Source of the DNA: Nevskiaceae bacterium
GTDB lineage: Bacteria; Pseudomonadota; Gammaproteobacteria; Nevskiales; Nevskiaceae
Assembly (NCBI GenBank): GCA_004297005.1
Contig: SCVA01000006.1
Coordinates: forward strand, 1 to 37,088
DNA length: 37,088 nt
Direction: 5' to 3'
Made by a program: the position numbers and the translations under genes. Numbering within the stretch: the stretch's first letter is position 1; each line of letters starts with the position of its first letter. A model generated the notes under the pieces. It was not told where the DNA came from. It was given only the letters and a program-made list of their open reading frames with translations, and searched no databases. This document shows, piece after piece, positions 24,529 to 33,136 of this stretch.

Positions 24529-24540
24529 CGCTTGCTCCGA

Positions 24541-26307
24541 TCAGGGTTTGGCGGCGTCTTCCGGCCGCATCAGGGATTCGATCACCGCCACCGGCGCGCT
24601 GCCGAAGCTCAGGAAGCGCTCGTGGAAGCGCTTCAGGTCGAAACGCGGCCCCAGTTCGGCCTTCAGCCGCTCGCGATAGTCGTAGATCGCCGAATAGCCG
24701 GCGAAGTAGCTGGTCAGCTGCACCTGGCTCAGCGTCGCCCGCCGCCACTTGCCGCGCGCTTCGGTCTCGCTCTGGAAAGCCTCGTCGCGGATCAGGTCCA
24801 GCACCTGCTGCTCGGACCAGCCCAGCACCTGGATGCCGTAGTCGAGCAGGGTGTTGGTGACCACCCGCAGCAGCCATTTGCTGTGGATGAACTCCATCTC
24901 CGGCTCGAAGCCGCCCCAGCCGCTCTCCAGCATCATCTTCTCGGCGTACACCGCCCAGCCTTCGACCATCGCGCCGTTGCCGAACAGGGTCTTGATCCGG
25001 CTCGGCGACTTGTTGGCGTGCAGGAGCTGTACGTAGTGGCCGGGCACCGCCTCGTGGATGTTGAGCACCTGCAACTGCCAGTGGTTGTACTCGCGCAGGA
25101 AGCTCTCGGCCTGCTCCGGCGTGTAGTCGCTGAGCGGCGAGACGTTGTAGTAGGTGTTGGCGGTAGGGTCGTAGGGGCCAGGCGCGTTGATGCTGGCGAT
25201 GGAGAAGCCACGCATGTACACCGGCGTCTCGCGCACCTGCAGCGGCCGCGTCGCATCCTGGCCGACCAGATCGTGCTCGCGCACCCAGGCTTCCAGCAGA
25301 GGAATCTGCCGCTTCACTTCGGGGATGAAGTTTTCCGGCGTGGTGTGGTTTTCCGAAAGCTTGCCGATCAGAGCCGCGATCTTCGCCACCCGGTCGGCGG
25401 GGGGCGCGGTGTCGGGGAAATACTTGGGCCAGAGCTGCTCGGCGAGCACCGCCATGCGCGCATGCAGGCGCTCCTTCTCGGCCTGCGCGCGTTCATAGAG
25501 CTGCTTGGCGCTGGCGCCGGACTGCACCTCGTAGCCGAACTTGGTTTCGTACAGCGCCTCGCCGAGCCGGAAGCTGCGGGCACCGCCGTGCGCGGCGAGA
25601 TCGGCGTCGAGCGCCTTGAGCCAGGCGAGGTAGTCGCTGACCGCCTCCCGCGCCTTGCCCAGGCGTTGCAGGAACAGCGTGCGCTCGGTGGCGCTGAGGC
25701 CGGAGCCGGCCAGCTGGGTCTCCAGCGGCTTGCCCAGCACCTCCAGCGCACCGGCGTTCTGCTGGATCGCCAACTGCGTGTGCTCGCGGGTGGGCTGGCT
25801 CACCGCCGCCTTCGCCGCCGCGTAGTAGGCCGGCACCTCCGTTAGCCGGCGCAGCACCGTGCGCAGACGCTCCGGCTCCGGCGCGTAGGGCGTGTTCAGC
25901 AGCAACGCGAACGGCTCGGCGACGTTGTAGAGCGCCGGATTCCACTGCCATTCCTTCAGCTCGCGCAGCGACCAGCGCTCCAGCTCCAGACGGTTGGAGA
26001 GCACCGCCCAGTCACTGCGGTGGTTCTCGTCCAGGGCCTGAGGATCGACGGCGGCCAGCGCCGCCAGCTGGCGGTCGAGGTAGCGCAGGTAGCCGGCGCG
26101 GGCGGCGGCATCCGGCGCCAGCAGGCGGTCGGCGTAGCGGTAATAGCCGTTGGCGATGCCGGCATCGGGGTTCTCGCGCCAGTAGCCGTCGAGAAAGGTA
26201 TCGCCGAAGCGCTGCTCGAAGGCGGCATCCGCCGTGCCCGCGCGAGCCAGGCCGGACGTACCGCACAGGGCCAGGCATAGAGCCAGCCATCCCCAGTTCT
26301 TGCTCAC
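24541..26307 (-). CDS. DUF885 peptidase-like protein, exported
   Basis: A 588-residue DUF885 protein. GTG 26307 is preferred over ATG 26325 because AGGAG lies 7 nt upstream of the GTG, and part of the longer N-terminus would overlap that site. The signal peptide VSKNWGWLALCLALCGTSGLARA is followed by mature TADAAFEQRFGDTFLDGYW. The zinc-site-like motif HEAVPGHYVQ (about residue 430) and the later MVEGWAVYAEKMMLESG and ELGPRFDLKRFHERFLSFG are family signatures. DUF885 proteins look like distant metallocarboxypeptidases, and few have been tested. Divergent from rlmKL with a 59-bp gap; the PLDc_N gene follows. Confidence 0.9.
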   Translation of the reverse strand: MSKNWGWLALCLALCGTSGLARAGTADAAFEQRFGDTFLDGYWRENPDAGIANGYYRYADRLLAPDAAARAGYLRYLDRQLAALAAVDPQALDENHRSDWAVLSNRLELERWSLRELKEWQWNPALYNVAEPFALLLNTPYAPEPERLRTVLRRLTEVPAYYAAAKAAVSQPTREHTQLAIQQNAGALEVLGKPLETQLAGSGLSATERTLFLQRLGKAREAVSDYLAWLKALDADLAAHGGARSFRLGEALYETKFGYEVQSGASAKQLYERAQAEKERLHARMAVLAEQLWPKYFPDTAPPADRVAKIAALIGKLSENHTTPENFIPEVKRQIPLLEAWVREHDLVGQDATRPLQVRETPVYMRGFSIASINAPGPYDPTANTYYNVSPLSDYTPEQAESFLREYNHWQLQVLNIHEAVPGHYVQLLHANKSPSRIKTLFGNGAMVEGWAVYAEKMMLESGWGGFEPEMEFIHSKWLLRVVTNTLLDYGIQVLGWSEQQVLDLIRDEAFQSETEARGKWRRATLSQVQLTSYFAGYSAIYDYRERLKAELGPRFDLKRFHERFLSFGSAPVAVIESLMRPEDAAKP

Positions 26308-26366
26308 GAGGCAACTCCTTTGCATGGACGCCGCATGATAACCAGGCGGCTGCGAGATAATGCGCC

Positions 26367-28721
26367 ATGAGCGATAGCCCCTCCGCAGTTACCCCGGTCT
26401 CCGAGCCCAGCCCCGAACTGAGCTCGGCCGCCACGCCGGCCATGCCGCTGTTCGCCACCTGTCCGCGCGGCGTCGAGCCACTGCTGCTGGAGGAACTGCG
26501 CGGCCTGGGCGCGGCCAGCGTCAAGGAAACCGTTGGCGGCATCCACGCCAGTGGCGACCTCGCCTTCGCCTACAAGGCCTGCCTGTGGTCGCGCCTGGCC
26601 TCGCGCATCCTGATGCCGCTGCAACGCTTCCCCCTGAGCGGCGGCAGCGGTCCGCACGCCGGCAGCGAGGTGCTCTACGCCGCCGCCCACGCCATCGACT
26701 GGCCGGAACTGTTCGACGCCCGTTTCAGCTTCGCCATCGAGGTCGCCGGCCGTTCGCAGATCGTCACCCACAGCCACTACGCGGCGCTGAAGGTGAAGGA
26801 CGCGGTCGCCGACCGCTTCCGCGCCGCCGTCGGCAAGCGCCCCGACGTCGATGCCGAGGCGCCGGACATCCGCATCCACCTGCACCTCGATGGCGATCAC
26901 GCAACGCTGTCGCTGGATCTGGCCGGCGAGTCCCTGCACCAGCGCGGCTACCGCCATCGCGGCGTTACCGCGCCGCTGAAGGAAAACCTCGCCGCCGCCC
27001 TGCTGCTGCGCGCCGGCTGGCCGGCCATCGCCGCCCGCGGCGGCGGCCTGCTCGACCCCATGTGCGGCAGCGGCACCCTGGTGATCGAGGCCGGCTGGAT
27101 CGCCGCCGACATCGCCCCCGGCTTGTTGCGCGAGCGCTGGGGCTTTGCCGCCTGGAATGAGCATCAGCCCAAGCTCTGGCGCACCTTGCGCGAGCAGGCC
27201 GAGGGCCGCCGCGAGCGCGGGTTGAAAGCCGAGCTGCCGGCCCTGGTCGGACGCGATCTGGACCCGGCGGCGATCTCCGCCGCGCGCACCAACGGCCAGC
27301 GCGCCGGGCTCACCGGCAAGGTCGATTTCACCGTCGGCGACGCCACCGCCGCGACACCGCCGGCCGGTGCGCCGGGCCTGGTGATCTGCAACCCGCCCTA
27401 CGGCGAGCGGCTCGCCAACGAGGCCGAACTGGTGAAGCTGCACTCGCTCTACGGCAGCCGGCTGAAAGCGGCCTTCGGCGGCTGGCGGGCGGCGCTGTTC
27501 ACCGGCCGCCCCGACCTCGGCCACCGTCTGGGCCTGCGTGCCGACAAGCTTTACGCCTTCTACAACGGCGCCCTGCCCTGCAAGCTGCTGCTGATGGATG
27601 TGCATGCCCAGGCCGCTAACGCCGCACCGCCTGCGCCGGTCAGCGAGCGGCCGACAGAAGGCAGCGAGCCGGATTCCAGCACCGCCTTGGCGGTATCCAG
27701 ACCCTCGCCGCTGGGCAGCGGCGAACGCAAGGAGGTCGCGCCCGACTTCGCCAACCGCCTGCGCAAGAACCTCAGCCACCTCAACAAGTGGGCCAAGCGT
27801 AGCGGCGTGAGCAACTACCGCCTCTACGATGCCGATCTCAAGGACTACTCGGTCGCCGTCGACCTCTACGCCACCCCCGAACGCCACGCGGTGGTGCAGG
27901 AATACGCGCCGCCGAAAACCATCGAGCCGGCCGCCGCCGAACGCCGCCTGCGCGAGGCGCTGACGGTGATCCAGCAGGTGCTGGAACTGCCCTCGGCCAA
28001 CCTGCACTACAAGCTGCGCCGCGCCCAGAAAGGCCCCAGCCAGTACCAGCGCCAGGCCGACACCGAGCGCTACCACATCGTGCAGGAGCACGGCGCCAAG
28101 CTGTGGGTGAACTTCGACGACTATCTCGACACCGGCCTGTTCCTCGACCACCGGCCGATGCGCCTGCGCCTGCAGAAGGAATGCGCCGGCAAGCGCTTTC
28201 TCAACCTCTTCTGCTACACCGGCGCGGCGACCGTGCAGGCGGCGGTGGGCGGCGCGGCGCAGACGCTGTCGGTGGACCTCTCCAACACCTATCTCGACTG
28301 GCTGGCGCAGAACCTGGAGCTGAACCAGATCGCCTGCACCGAGGTGGACGGCCGTGGCCCGCTACCGACCCGGCTGCCGGCGCACGCGACGCTGCGCGCC
28401 GACTGTCTGGAATGGCTGGCGCGCACCGCCGCCGATCCGCGCGCGCCTCAGTTCGACGTGATCTTCTGCGACCCGCCGACCTTCTCCAACTCCAAGAAGA
28501 TGGAGGACAGCTGGGACGTGCAGCGCGACCACGCGGCGCTGATCGCCGACGCCATGCGCCTGTTGGCGCCCGGCGGCGTGCTCTACTTCAGTTGCAACCG
28601 CCAGCGCTTCAAGCTGGACGCGCTGGAGGGCTATCAGGTGCGCGACATCAGCCCGCAGACCCTGGACGAGGATTTCAAGCGGCCACCACCGGCGCACCGC
28701 TGCTGGCGCATCACCGCCTAG
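26367..28721 (+). CDS. rlmKL: Bifunctional 23S rRNA methyltransferase RlmKL
   Basis: A 784-residue fused enzyme that methylates two guanines of 23S rRNA helix 74 (m2G2445 by the N-terminal half, m7G2069 by the C-terminal half, E. coli numbering). The N-terminal half has a THUMP domain and a Rossmann methyltransferase with DPMCGSGTLVIEA and the catalytic NPPYGER (about residue 342). The C-terminal half has FLNLFCYTGAATV and CDPPTFSNSKKM (about residue 701). It is longer than the roughly 700-residue E. coli protein because of a 25-residue N-terminal extension and a linker of about 50 residues at 410-460, part of which is encoded by palindromic DNA. Divergent from the DUF885 gene. No strong ribosome-binding site precedes the ATG. 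Confidence 0.95.
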   Translation: MSDSPSAVTPVSEPSPELSSAATPAMPLFATCPRGVEPLLLEELRGLGAASVKETVGGIHASGDLAFAYKACLWSRLASRILMPLQRFPLSGGSGPHAGSEVLYAAAHAIDWPELFDARFSFAIEVAGRSQIVTHSHYAALKVKDAVADRFRAAVGKRPDVDAEAPDIRIHLHLDGDHATLSLDLAGESLHQRGYRHRGVTAPLKENLAAALLLRAGWPAIAARGGGLLDPMCGSGTLVIEAGWIAADIAPGLLRERWGFAAWNEHQPKLWRTLREQAEGRRERGLKAELPALVGRDLDPAAISAARTNGQRAGLTGKVDFTVGDATAATPPAGAPGLVICNPPYGERLANEAELVKLHSLYGSRLKAAFGGWRAALFTGRPDLGHRLGLRADKLYAFYNGALPCKLLLMDVHAQAANAAPPAPVSERPTEGSEPDSSTALAVSRPSPLGSGERKEVAPDFANRLRKNLSHLNKWAKRSGVSNYRLYDADLKDYSVAVDLYATPERHAVVQEYAPPKTIEPAAAERRLREALTVIQQVLELPSANLHYKLRRAQKGPSQYQRQADTERYHIVQEHGAKLWVNFDDYLDTGLFLDHRPMRLRLQKECAGKRFLNLFCYTGAATVQAAVGGAAQTLSVDLSNTYLDWLAQNLELNQIACTEVDGRGPLPTRLPAHATLRADCLEWLARTAADPRAPQFDVIFCDPPTFSNSKKMEDSWDVQRDHAALIADAMRLLAPGGVLYFSCNRQRFKLDALEGYQVRDISPQTLDEDFKRPPPAHRCWRITA
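27681..27724. repeat. Two palindromes inside rlmKL linker
   Basis: ACCGCCTTGGCGGT (27681-27694) is a perfect palindrome with 6-bp arms. TCGCCGCTG (27705-27713) with CAGCGGCGA (27716-27724) forms a 9-bp perfect hairpin with a GG loop. Both fall in the low-complexity linker between the two methyltransferase domains (encoding ALAVSRPSPLGSGERK). Their shape recalls short REP-like elements inserted in frame. Confidence 0.55.
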
Positions 28722-28741
28722 CGCAACCGTAGGGAATTCAT

Positions 28742-28761
28742 CGGCGCGAAACATCGCGCCG
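28742..28761. repeat. 8-bp hairpin downstream of rlmKL
   Basis: CGGCGCGA and TCGCGCCG pair perfectly around an AACA loop, 20 bp after the rlmKL stop and 40 bp before the next gene. No T-run follows, so it may be a weak terminator or attenuator rather than an intrinsic terminator. Confidence 0.45.
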
Positions 28762-28801
28762 CTAGGCTTGCCGGCTGCTTACTGAATGCCGGTTACGCCC
28801 C

Positions 28802-30253
28802 ATGTCTGACAACGATTCCTTCGACATTTCCCGCCGGCGGGTGCTGGCCGGCCTTGCCGGCTCCGCCGCCGGAGCCTCCCTGCTCGCCGCCTGCGCCAGT
28901 TCCGAAGCACCGAGTGACAACGGCCTGCCCGCGGACTACGTCCCGGCCCAGCATCCGCCGGCCGGCAAGACGCTGCCCAAGCCGGAGGACAGCGGCATCG
29001 AGCACATCGTGGTGGTGATGATGGAGAACCGCTCCTTCGATCACATGCTCGGCTGGGTGCCCGGCGCCAATGGCCGCCAGGCCGGCCTGCGCTTCCCCAA
29101 CGTCGAAGGCAAGAGCGTCGAGACCTTCCGGCTTTCCAGCGATGCCGACTACGGCTACCAGAGCTGCGGCTGGGCCGACCCCGACCACGGCTACAACGGT
29201 GGTCGCGTGCATCTCAACAACGGCAAGCTCGACGGCTGGCTGCTCACCGACGACACCAAGCTCAACCCGGCCGACAAGTTCCCGGTTGGCTATTTCACCG
29301 ACGAGGACCTGCCCTTCTACAAGGGCATGGCGGAGCACTGGACCGTCTGCGATCAGTACTACCACGGCATTCTCAGCTCCACCTACCCCAACCGCATCTA
29401 CATGCACTCGGGGGAAACCGACCGGCTCAGCAACAGCTTCGACCGCTGCGCGCTGCCGACCATCTGGGACCGGCTGGCGGCCAAGGGCGTCAGCGGCAGC
29501 TACTACTTCCAGGATCTGCCGCTGACCGCGCTCTGGTACGAGCAGCACCTCAACGTCAGCTTGCCCTACGCCACGTTCCTGCTGCAGGCTTCGCTGGGCC
29601 TGCTGCCGGCGGTGAGCTACGTGGAGCCGCGCTTTCTCGGCGAGAACCCGCAGGGCATCTCCAACGACGACCACCCGGTAGCCGATGTGCGCGACGGCCA
29701 GGCCTTCCTCAACCAGGTCTACGAGACGCTGCGCAACTCGCCGAACTGGGACAAGACCCTGCTGATCATCAACTACGACGAATGGGGCGGCTTCTTCGAC
29801 CACGTGGTGCCGCCGCTGGCGCCGTTGTCGGAGGCGGAGAAAGCCCTGGGCAACGACGGTCGTCTGGGCTTCCGGGTGCCCTGCCTGCTGGCCGGGCCGC
29901 GCGTTGCCAAGGGCGTCAGCTCGCTGCCTTTCGATCCGCAGTCCATCCTCAACCTGATCACCTGGCGCTTTGGCCTGGACCCGATCGGGCCGCGCGCCGA
30001 CTGGTCGCTGAACCTCGCCTACGCGCTGGACTTCGACAATCCGCCGCGTAGTGACAAGCCGGCCTTCGATGTGCCCGCCGGCCCGCACGGCCGGCTGTGC
30101 TCCACCGGCACGCCGCTGGACACGGTACTGGGCGTGTCCTCGGCCAAGACCATGGAAACCCGCGCCGCCGAATCGCACTATGGCGAGTGGCTGGTGCTGC
30201 GCGAGATCGCGCGCCGCTACGGCTTCCCCGAACCCTCCGCCAGCGGCGGGTAA
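28802..30253 (+). CDS. Tat-exported phosphoesterase (phospholipase C/AcpA family)
   Basis: A 483-residue phosphoesterase-family protein. The N-terminus has a twin-arginine signal (SRRRVLAGLAGSAAG, Arg11-Arg12) and a possible lipobox ending at Cys31 (LLAAC), so it may be a Tat-exported lipoprotein. The catalytic region opens with EHIVVVMMENRSFDHMLGWVPG. Later signatures are YYHGILSSTYPNRIYMHSGETD and IINYDEWGGFFDHVVPP, all typical of the phospholipase C/acid phosphatase family. The substrate could be phospholipid or a phosphate ester. It lacks the C-terminal domains of the long Pseudomonas PlcH/PlcN enzymes. Its 3' end overlaps the convergent small unknown gene by 37 bp. Confidence 0.9.
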   Translation: MSDNDSFDISRRRVLAGLAGSAAGASLLAACASSEAPSDNGLPADYVPAQHPPAGKTLPKPEDSGIEHIVVVMMENRSFDHMLGWVPGANGRQAGLRFPNVEGKSVETFRLSSDADYGYQSCGWADPDHGYNGGRVHLNNGKLDGWLLTDDTKLNPADKFPVGYFTDEDLPFYKGMAEHWTVCDQYYHGILSSTYPNRIYMHSGETDRLSNSFDRCALPTIWDRLAAKGVSGSYYFQDLPLTALWYEQHLNVSLPYATFLLQASLGLLPAVSYVEPRFLGENPQGISNDDHPVADVRDGQAFLNQVYETLRNSPNWDKTLLIINYDEWGGFFDHVVPPLAPLSEAEKALGNDGRLGFRVPCLLAGPRVAKGVSSLPFDPQSILNLITWRFGLDPIGPRADWSLNLAYALDFDNPPRSDKPAFDVPAGPHGRLCSTGTPLDTVLGVSSAKTMETRAAESHYGEWLVLREIARRYGFPEPSASGG

Positions 30254-30741
30254 CGGAAGGCCAGCACGCCGCCCACCGGCAGGCCCGGCCAGCGCGCCAG
30301 CATCTGCTCCAGGGCGGCCTGCAGCGCCCGCCAGCGCGCCTCGGGCAGCTCCGGCATCGGCAAGTGGTAGTAGGCGAAGGACTCGGCGCACTGACGGCGC
30401 AGTTCGAGCCAGTCCGGTGACTGACTCCAGTCCACCCAATCGAGGGTGCTGGCGATCGTCTCGGCATTCACCGAGTCCTCGGTGTCGGCATCGAAGCCGG
30501 CGAAGCTGCCGGTGGCCGGCTCTTCCCGCAGATTCTCGTTGCGCAGCAACTGGCCGAACATGGCGTCGCCGAAACCCAGTTCGGTCTCCACCAGCCAGTG
30601 CAGCAGATCGTGCGGCAGGCCGGGCTGGTGCGGTGTCACCATCGCCAGGCTGCGCCCGTCGCTGCGGGTGCAGCGCAGGATGCTGGTGACCGGGGTGACC
30701 TTCTCAAAGCGGACTTGGAGACAGTTCACGGTCACCTGCAA
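30217..30741 (-). CDS. Conserved-looking protein of unknown function
   Basis: A protein of about 170 residues, acidic and soluble, with no signal peptide; I do not recognise it. Visible features are PHQPGLPHDLLHWLVETELGFGDAMFGQLLRNE in the middle and an Arg/Leu-rich helical C-terminus. The HDLLHWLVE stretch could be metal-binding, but that is speculation. The start may be TTG 30741, GTG 30735 or GTG 30729; no ATG is available, and AGGT lies just before the last. It follows dcd by only a few bases and is the last gene of the mrp-dcd operon. It ends inside the 3' end of the convergent phosphoesterase gene (37-bp overlap). Confidence 0.7.
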   Translation of the reverse strand: MQVTVNCLQVRFEKVTPVTSILRCTRSDGRSLAMVTPHQPGLPHDLLHWLVETELGFGDAMFGQLLRNENLREEPATGSFAGFDADTEDSVNAETIASTLDWVDWSQSPDWLELRRQCAESFAYYHLPMPELPEARWRALQAALEQMLARWPGLPVGGVLAFRYPPLAEGSGKP

Positions 30742-30746
30742 TTAAA

Positions 30747-31313
30747 TCAAGTGCGCGGCAGGGTCACACCGCGCTGGCCTTGATACTTGCCGCCGCGATC
30801 CTTGTAGCTGGTCTCGCAGACCTCGTCTGATTCGTAGAACAGCATCTGCGCCACACCCTCGTTGGCGTAGATCTTCGCCGGCAGGGTGGTGGTGTTGCTG
30901 AACTCCAGGGTCACATGGCCCTCCCACTCCGGTTCCAGCGGGGTGACGTTGACGATGATGCCGCAGCGCGCGTAGGTGCTCTTGCCAAGGCAGACCACCA
31001 GGGTGGAACGCGGAATGCGGAAGTACTCGACGGTACGCGCCAGCGCGAAGGAATTGGGCGGGATGATGCAGACGTCCGACTTCACGTCGATGAAGCTCTT
31101 CGGGTCAAAGGCCTTGGGATCGACGATGGTGGAGTTGATGTTGGTGAAAATCTTGAACTCGTCGGCGCAGCGCACGTCGTAGCCGTAGCTGGAAGTGCCG
31201 TAGCTGACGATTTTGTGACCGTCGGCGGCGACCCGCACCTGGCCGGGCTCGAAGGGCTCGATCATGCCTTGCGCCGCCATGCGGCGGATCCACTTGTCCG
31301 ATTTGATGCTCAT
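30747..31313 (-). CDS. dcd: dCTP deaminase
   Basis: A 188-residue enzyme that deaminates dCTP to dUTP as the first step toward dTMP. Length and sequence match the bacterial trimeric Dcd: [13 protein letters not shown] at the start, [71 protein letters not shown] with the catalytic Glu region, and [15 protein letters not shown] at the end. It lies third in a leftward operon after mrp and a small exported-protein gene; mrp and dcd are also neighbours in many gammaproteobacteria. Confidence 0.97.
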   Translation of the reverse strand: MSIKSDKWIRRMAAQGMIEPFEPGQVRVAADGHKIVSYGTSSYGYDVRCADEFKIFTNINSTIVDPKAFDPKSFIDVKSDVCIIPPNSFALARTVEYFRIPRSTLVVCLGKSTYARCGIIVNVTPLEPEWEGHVTLEFSNTTTLPAKIYANEGVAQMLFYESDEVCETSYKDRGGKYQGQRGVTLPRT

Positions 31314-31338
31314 CGCTTCCGTCGTTGCCTAGTCTTGG

Positions 31339-31944
31339 TTATTTGCCACGAAGTAGTACCGAGGCCGAGCGTACCCACAACAGCTCGCAGGCCCCGGCAC
31401 CGGTGTCGGATCGGGTCAGCGAGCTCTGCCATTGCCAGCCGTCCTTGGCGGCGACATCCACCAGCCAGCCGTCCAGCGCCACCACCTGCCCCGGGCGCAT
31501 TCTAGCGAGCGCGCGCCGCACACTGTCGTCGGCGGGGATCAGATGGGTGTTGGCGGCATGGCGCAGCATCTCGGTCTCACTCGCCGGCGCCGCCTCGCCC
31601 CAGCGCAGCCAGAAGTAGCGGCCGGACTGACTGATCTCCAGCGCGTCCAGCACGCGGTTGTCGGACATCACCCCCCAGCCGAGCGCGAAGTCCAGCGGCG
31701 ACAGCTCCGCCTCGCGGCCCAGGCGATAGGACTCGCGCGACAGCAGGCGGGCACGCAGGTGGTAGCTGGCGCGCGGGCTCAACCGGTAGTCCCGGTAGTT
31801 GAAGCCGTCGATCTCCACCGGTTGCTGTCGGGGGTCTTCCGCCACCAGCACGCCATTGGCCTGCTGTACCGGCCGCAGCCGCCACCACTGGCCGGCCTGC
31901 CAGGCGCAGAGTGCCAGCAGCAGCGCCAGCCACAGCCTCGACAT
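31339..31944 (-). CDS. Exported or membrane-anchored protein of unknown function
   Basis: A 201-residue protein with an N-terminal signal anchor (RLWLALLLALCAWQAGQWW, residues 3-21) followed by a periplasmic domain. I do not recognise a named family. Features include PVEIDGFNYRDYRLSPRASYHLRARLLSRESYRLGREAELSPLDFALGWGVMSD and, near the end, GWQWQSSLTRSDTGAGACELLWV. These hint at a small conserved beta-rich domain. It starts 3 bp after the mrp stop and precedes dcd by about 25 bp, so it belongs to that operon. Role unknown. Confidence 0.78.
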   Translation of the reverse strand: MSRLWLALLLALCAWQAGQWWRLRPVQQANGVLVAEDPRQQPVEIDGFNYRDYRLSPRASYHLRARLLSRESYRLGREAELSPLDFALGWGVMSDNRVLDALEISQSGRYFWLRWGEAAPASETEMLRHAANTHLIPADDSVRRALARMRPGQVVALDGWLVDVAAKDGWQWQSSLTRSDTGAGACELLWVRSASVLLRGK

Positions 31945-31947
31945 CGC

Positions 31948-33021
31948 TCAGGCGATCTCGATGGAGGGGAACGAGGTCTGAACCGCGCCATGCGCCAGCC
32001 GGGCGGCGGCGATGCGGGCGATGGCGCGGTAGCTCTGCGCCTCGGCCGAGTCGGGCTCGGCGATCACAGTCGGGCGGCCGCCATCGGCCTGGGCGCGGAT
32101 CTTCGCCGACAGTGGCAGCGAGCCAAGCAGCTCGGTGTCGTAGTCGCGCGCCAGCTTCTCGCCGCCACCGGCACCGAAGATGTGCTCGCTGTGGCCGCAG
32201 TTGGGGCAGCAGTAGATGGCCATGTTCTCGACGATGCCGAGCACCGGCACTTCGACCTTGCGGAACATCTGCAGACCCTTGCGGGCGTCGAGCAGGGCGA
32301 TGTCCTGCGGGGTGGTGACGATCACCGCGCCGGAGAGCGGAATCTTCTGCGAGAGCGTGAGCTGAATGTCGCCGGTGCCTGGCGGCAGGTCGATGACTAG
32401 GTAGTCCAGGTCCTGCCAGGCGGTTTCGCCGATCAACTGGTTGAGCGCCTGGGTGGCCATCGGGCCGCGCCAGATCATCGGCTGGTCGTCGTCGATGAGA
32501 AAACCGATGCTCATCACTTGCAGACCGAGCGCCTCAATGGGATGCATGCGCCGGCCATCGGGCGAGGTCGGGCGCTGGCCCTCGACGCCCAGCATGCGCG
32601 GCTGGCTGGGACCGTAGATATCGGCGTCGAGCAGACCCACACGCGCGCCTTCCAGCCGCAGCGCCAACGCCAGATTGGCCGCCACCGTGCTCTTGCCGAC
32701 GCCACCCTTGCCGGAGGCGACGGCGATGATGTTCCGGATCTCCGGCAAGGGCTGCAGATTGCGCCGCAGGGCCTGCGACTGAATCCGCCAGCTCAGCCTG
32801 ACCTCGGCCTCGACGCCGCAGGACTGGCGCAGGGTCTGCGCCACCGCCTGGCAGAAACTCTCGCGGATGCCGGCGGCCGGGAAGCCCAGTTCGATCTCCA
32901 CCAGTGGCCGGTTGCCCGGCTGCAGCGATTTCACCACGCCGGCGCTGACCAGGCCCTGCCCCAGCAAGGGGTCAACGTGGGCGTCGAGGGCGGCAAGCAG
33001 GGTTTCGCGGCTGGCGGTCAT
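31948..33021 (-). CDS. mrp: Mrp/ApbC-family iron-sulfur carrier P-loop ATPase
   Basis: A 357-residue Mrp/NBP35-type ATPase that carries and delivers Fe-S clusters. An N-terminal DUF59-like domain (about residues 5-80) is followed by IIAVASGKGGVGKSTVAANLALAL with the deviant Walker A motif at 104-111, LLDADIYGPSQPRMLG, LDYLVIDLPPGTGDIQLTLSQ, and the cluster-binding CPNCG motif near residue 275. All motifs are intact. First gene of a leftward operon with a small exported protein, dcd and an unknown gene. It has its own upstream region of about 115 bp that contains the subtilase terminator. Confidence 0.95.
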   Translation of the reverse strand: MTASRETLLAALDAHVDPLLGQGLVSAGVVKSLQPGNRPLVEIELGFPAAGIRESFCQAVAQTLRQSCGVEAEVRLSWRIQSQALRRNLQPLPEIRNIIAVASGKGGVGKSTVAANLALALRLEGARVGLLDADIYGPSQPRMLGVEGQRPTSPDGRRMHPIEALGLQVMSIGFLIDDDQPMIWRGPMATQALNQLIGETAWQDLDYLVIDLPPGTGDIQLTLSQKIPLSGAVIVTTPQDIALLDARKGLQMFRKVEVPVLGIVENMAIYCCPNCGHSEHIFGAGGGEKLARDYDTELLGSLPLSAKIRAQADGGRPTVIAEPDSAEAQSYRAIARIAAARLAHGAVQTSFPSIEIA

Positions 33022-33092
33022 GGGTTTTACTGGGCAAAAGCGGCCGGCAGTCTAGCATCGACACCCGCGTCCACCGACCCGCAGCCGGGCAC

Positions 33093-33117
33093 AAAAAAGG
33101 CGGGCACCAGGCCCGCC
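33093..33117 (-). terminator. Intrinsic terminator of the subtilase gene
   Basis: On the minus strand, GGCGGGC and GCCCGCC form a 7-bp GC-rich perfect stem around a 5-nt loop, followed by six T residues (A-run at 33093-33098 on the plus strand). It lies 20 bp past the stop of the subtilase gene and before the mrp start, and is the clearest Rho-independent terminator in the window. Confidence 0.88.
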
Positions 33118-33136
33118 TTCCTTGCCGCGTCAGCGC

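Noticed and set aside
26367..28721. RlmKL as an unusual gene fusion
   Set aside because: The fusion is the normal gammaproteobacterial form; only the long palindromic linker is unusual.
26304..30439. Two long leftward open frames (615 and 548 codons) opposite rlmKL and the phosphoesterase
   Set aside because: Both are antisense to proteins with clear catalytic motifs and show typical shadow composition.
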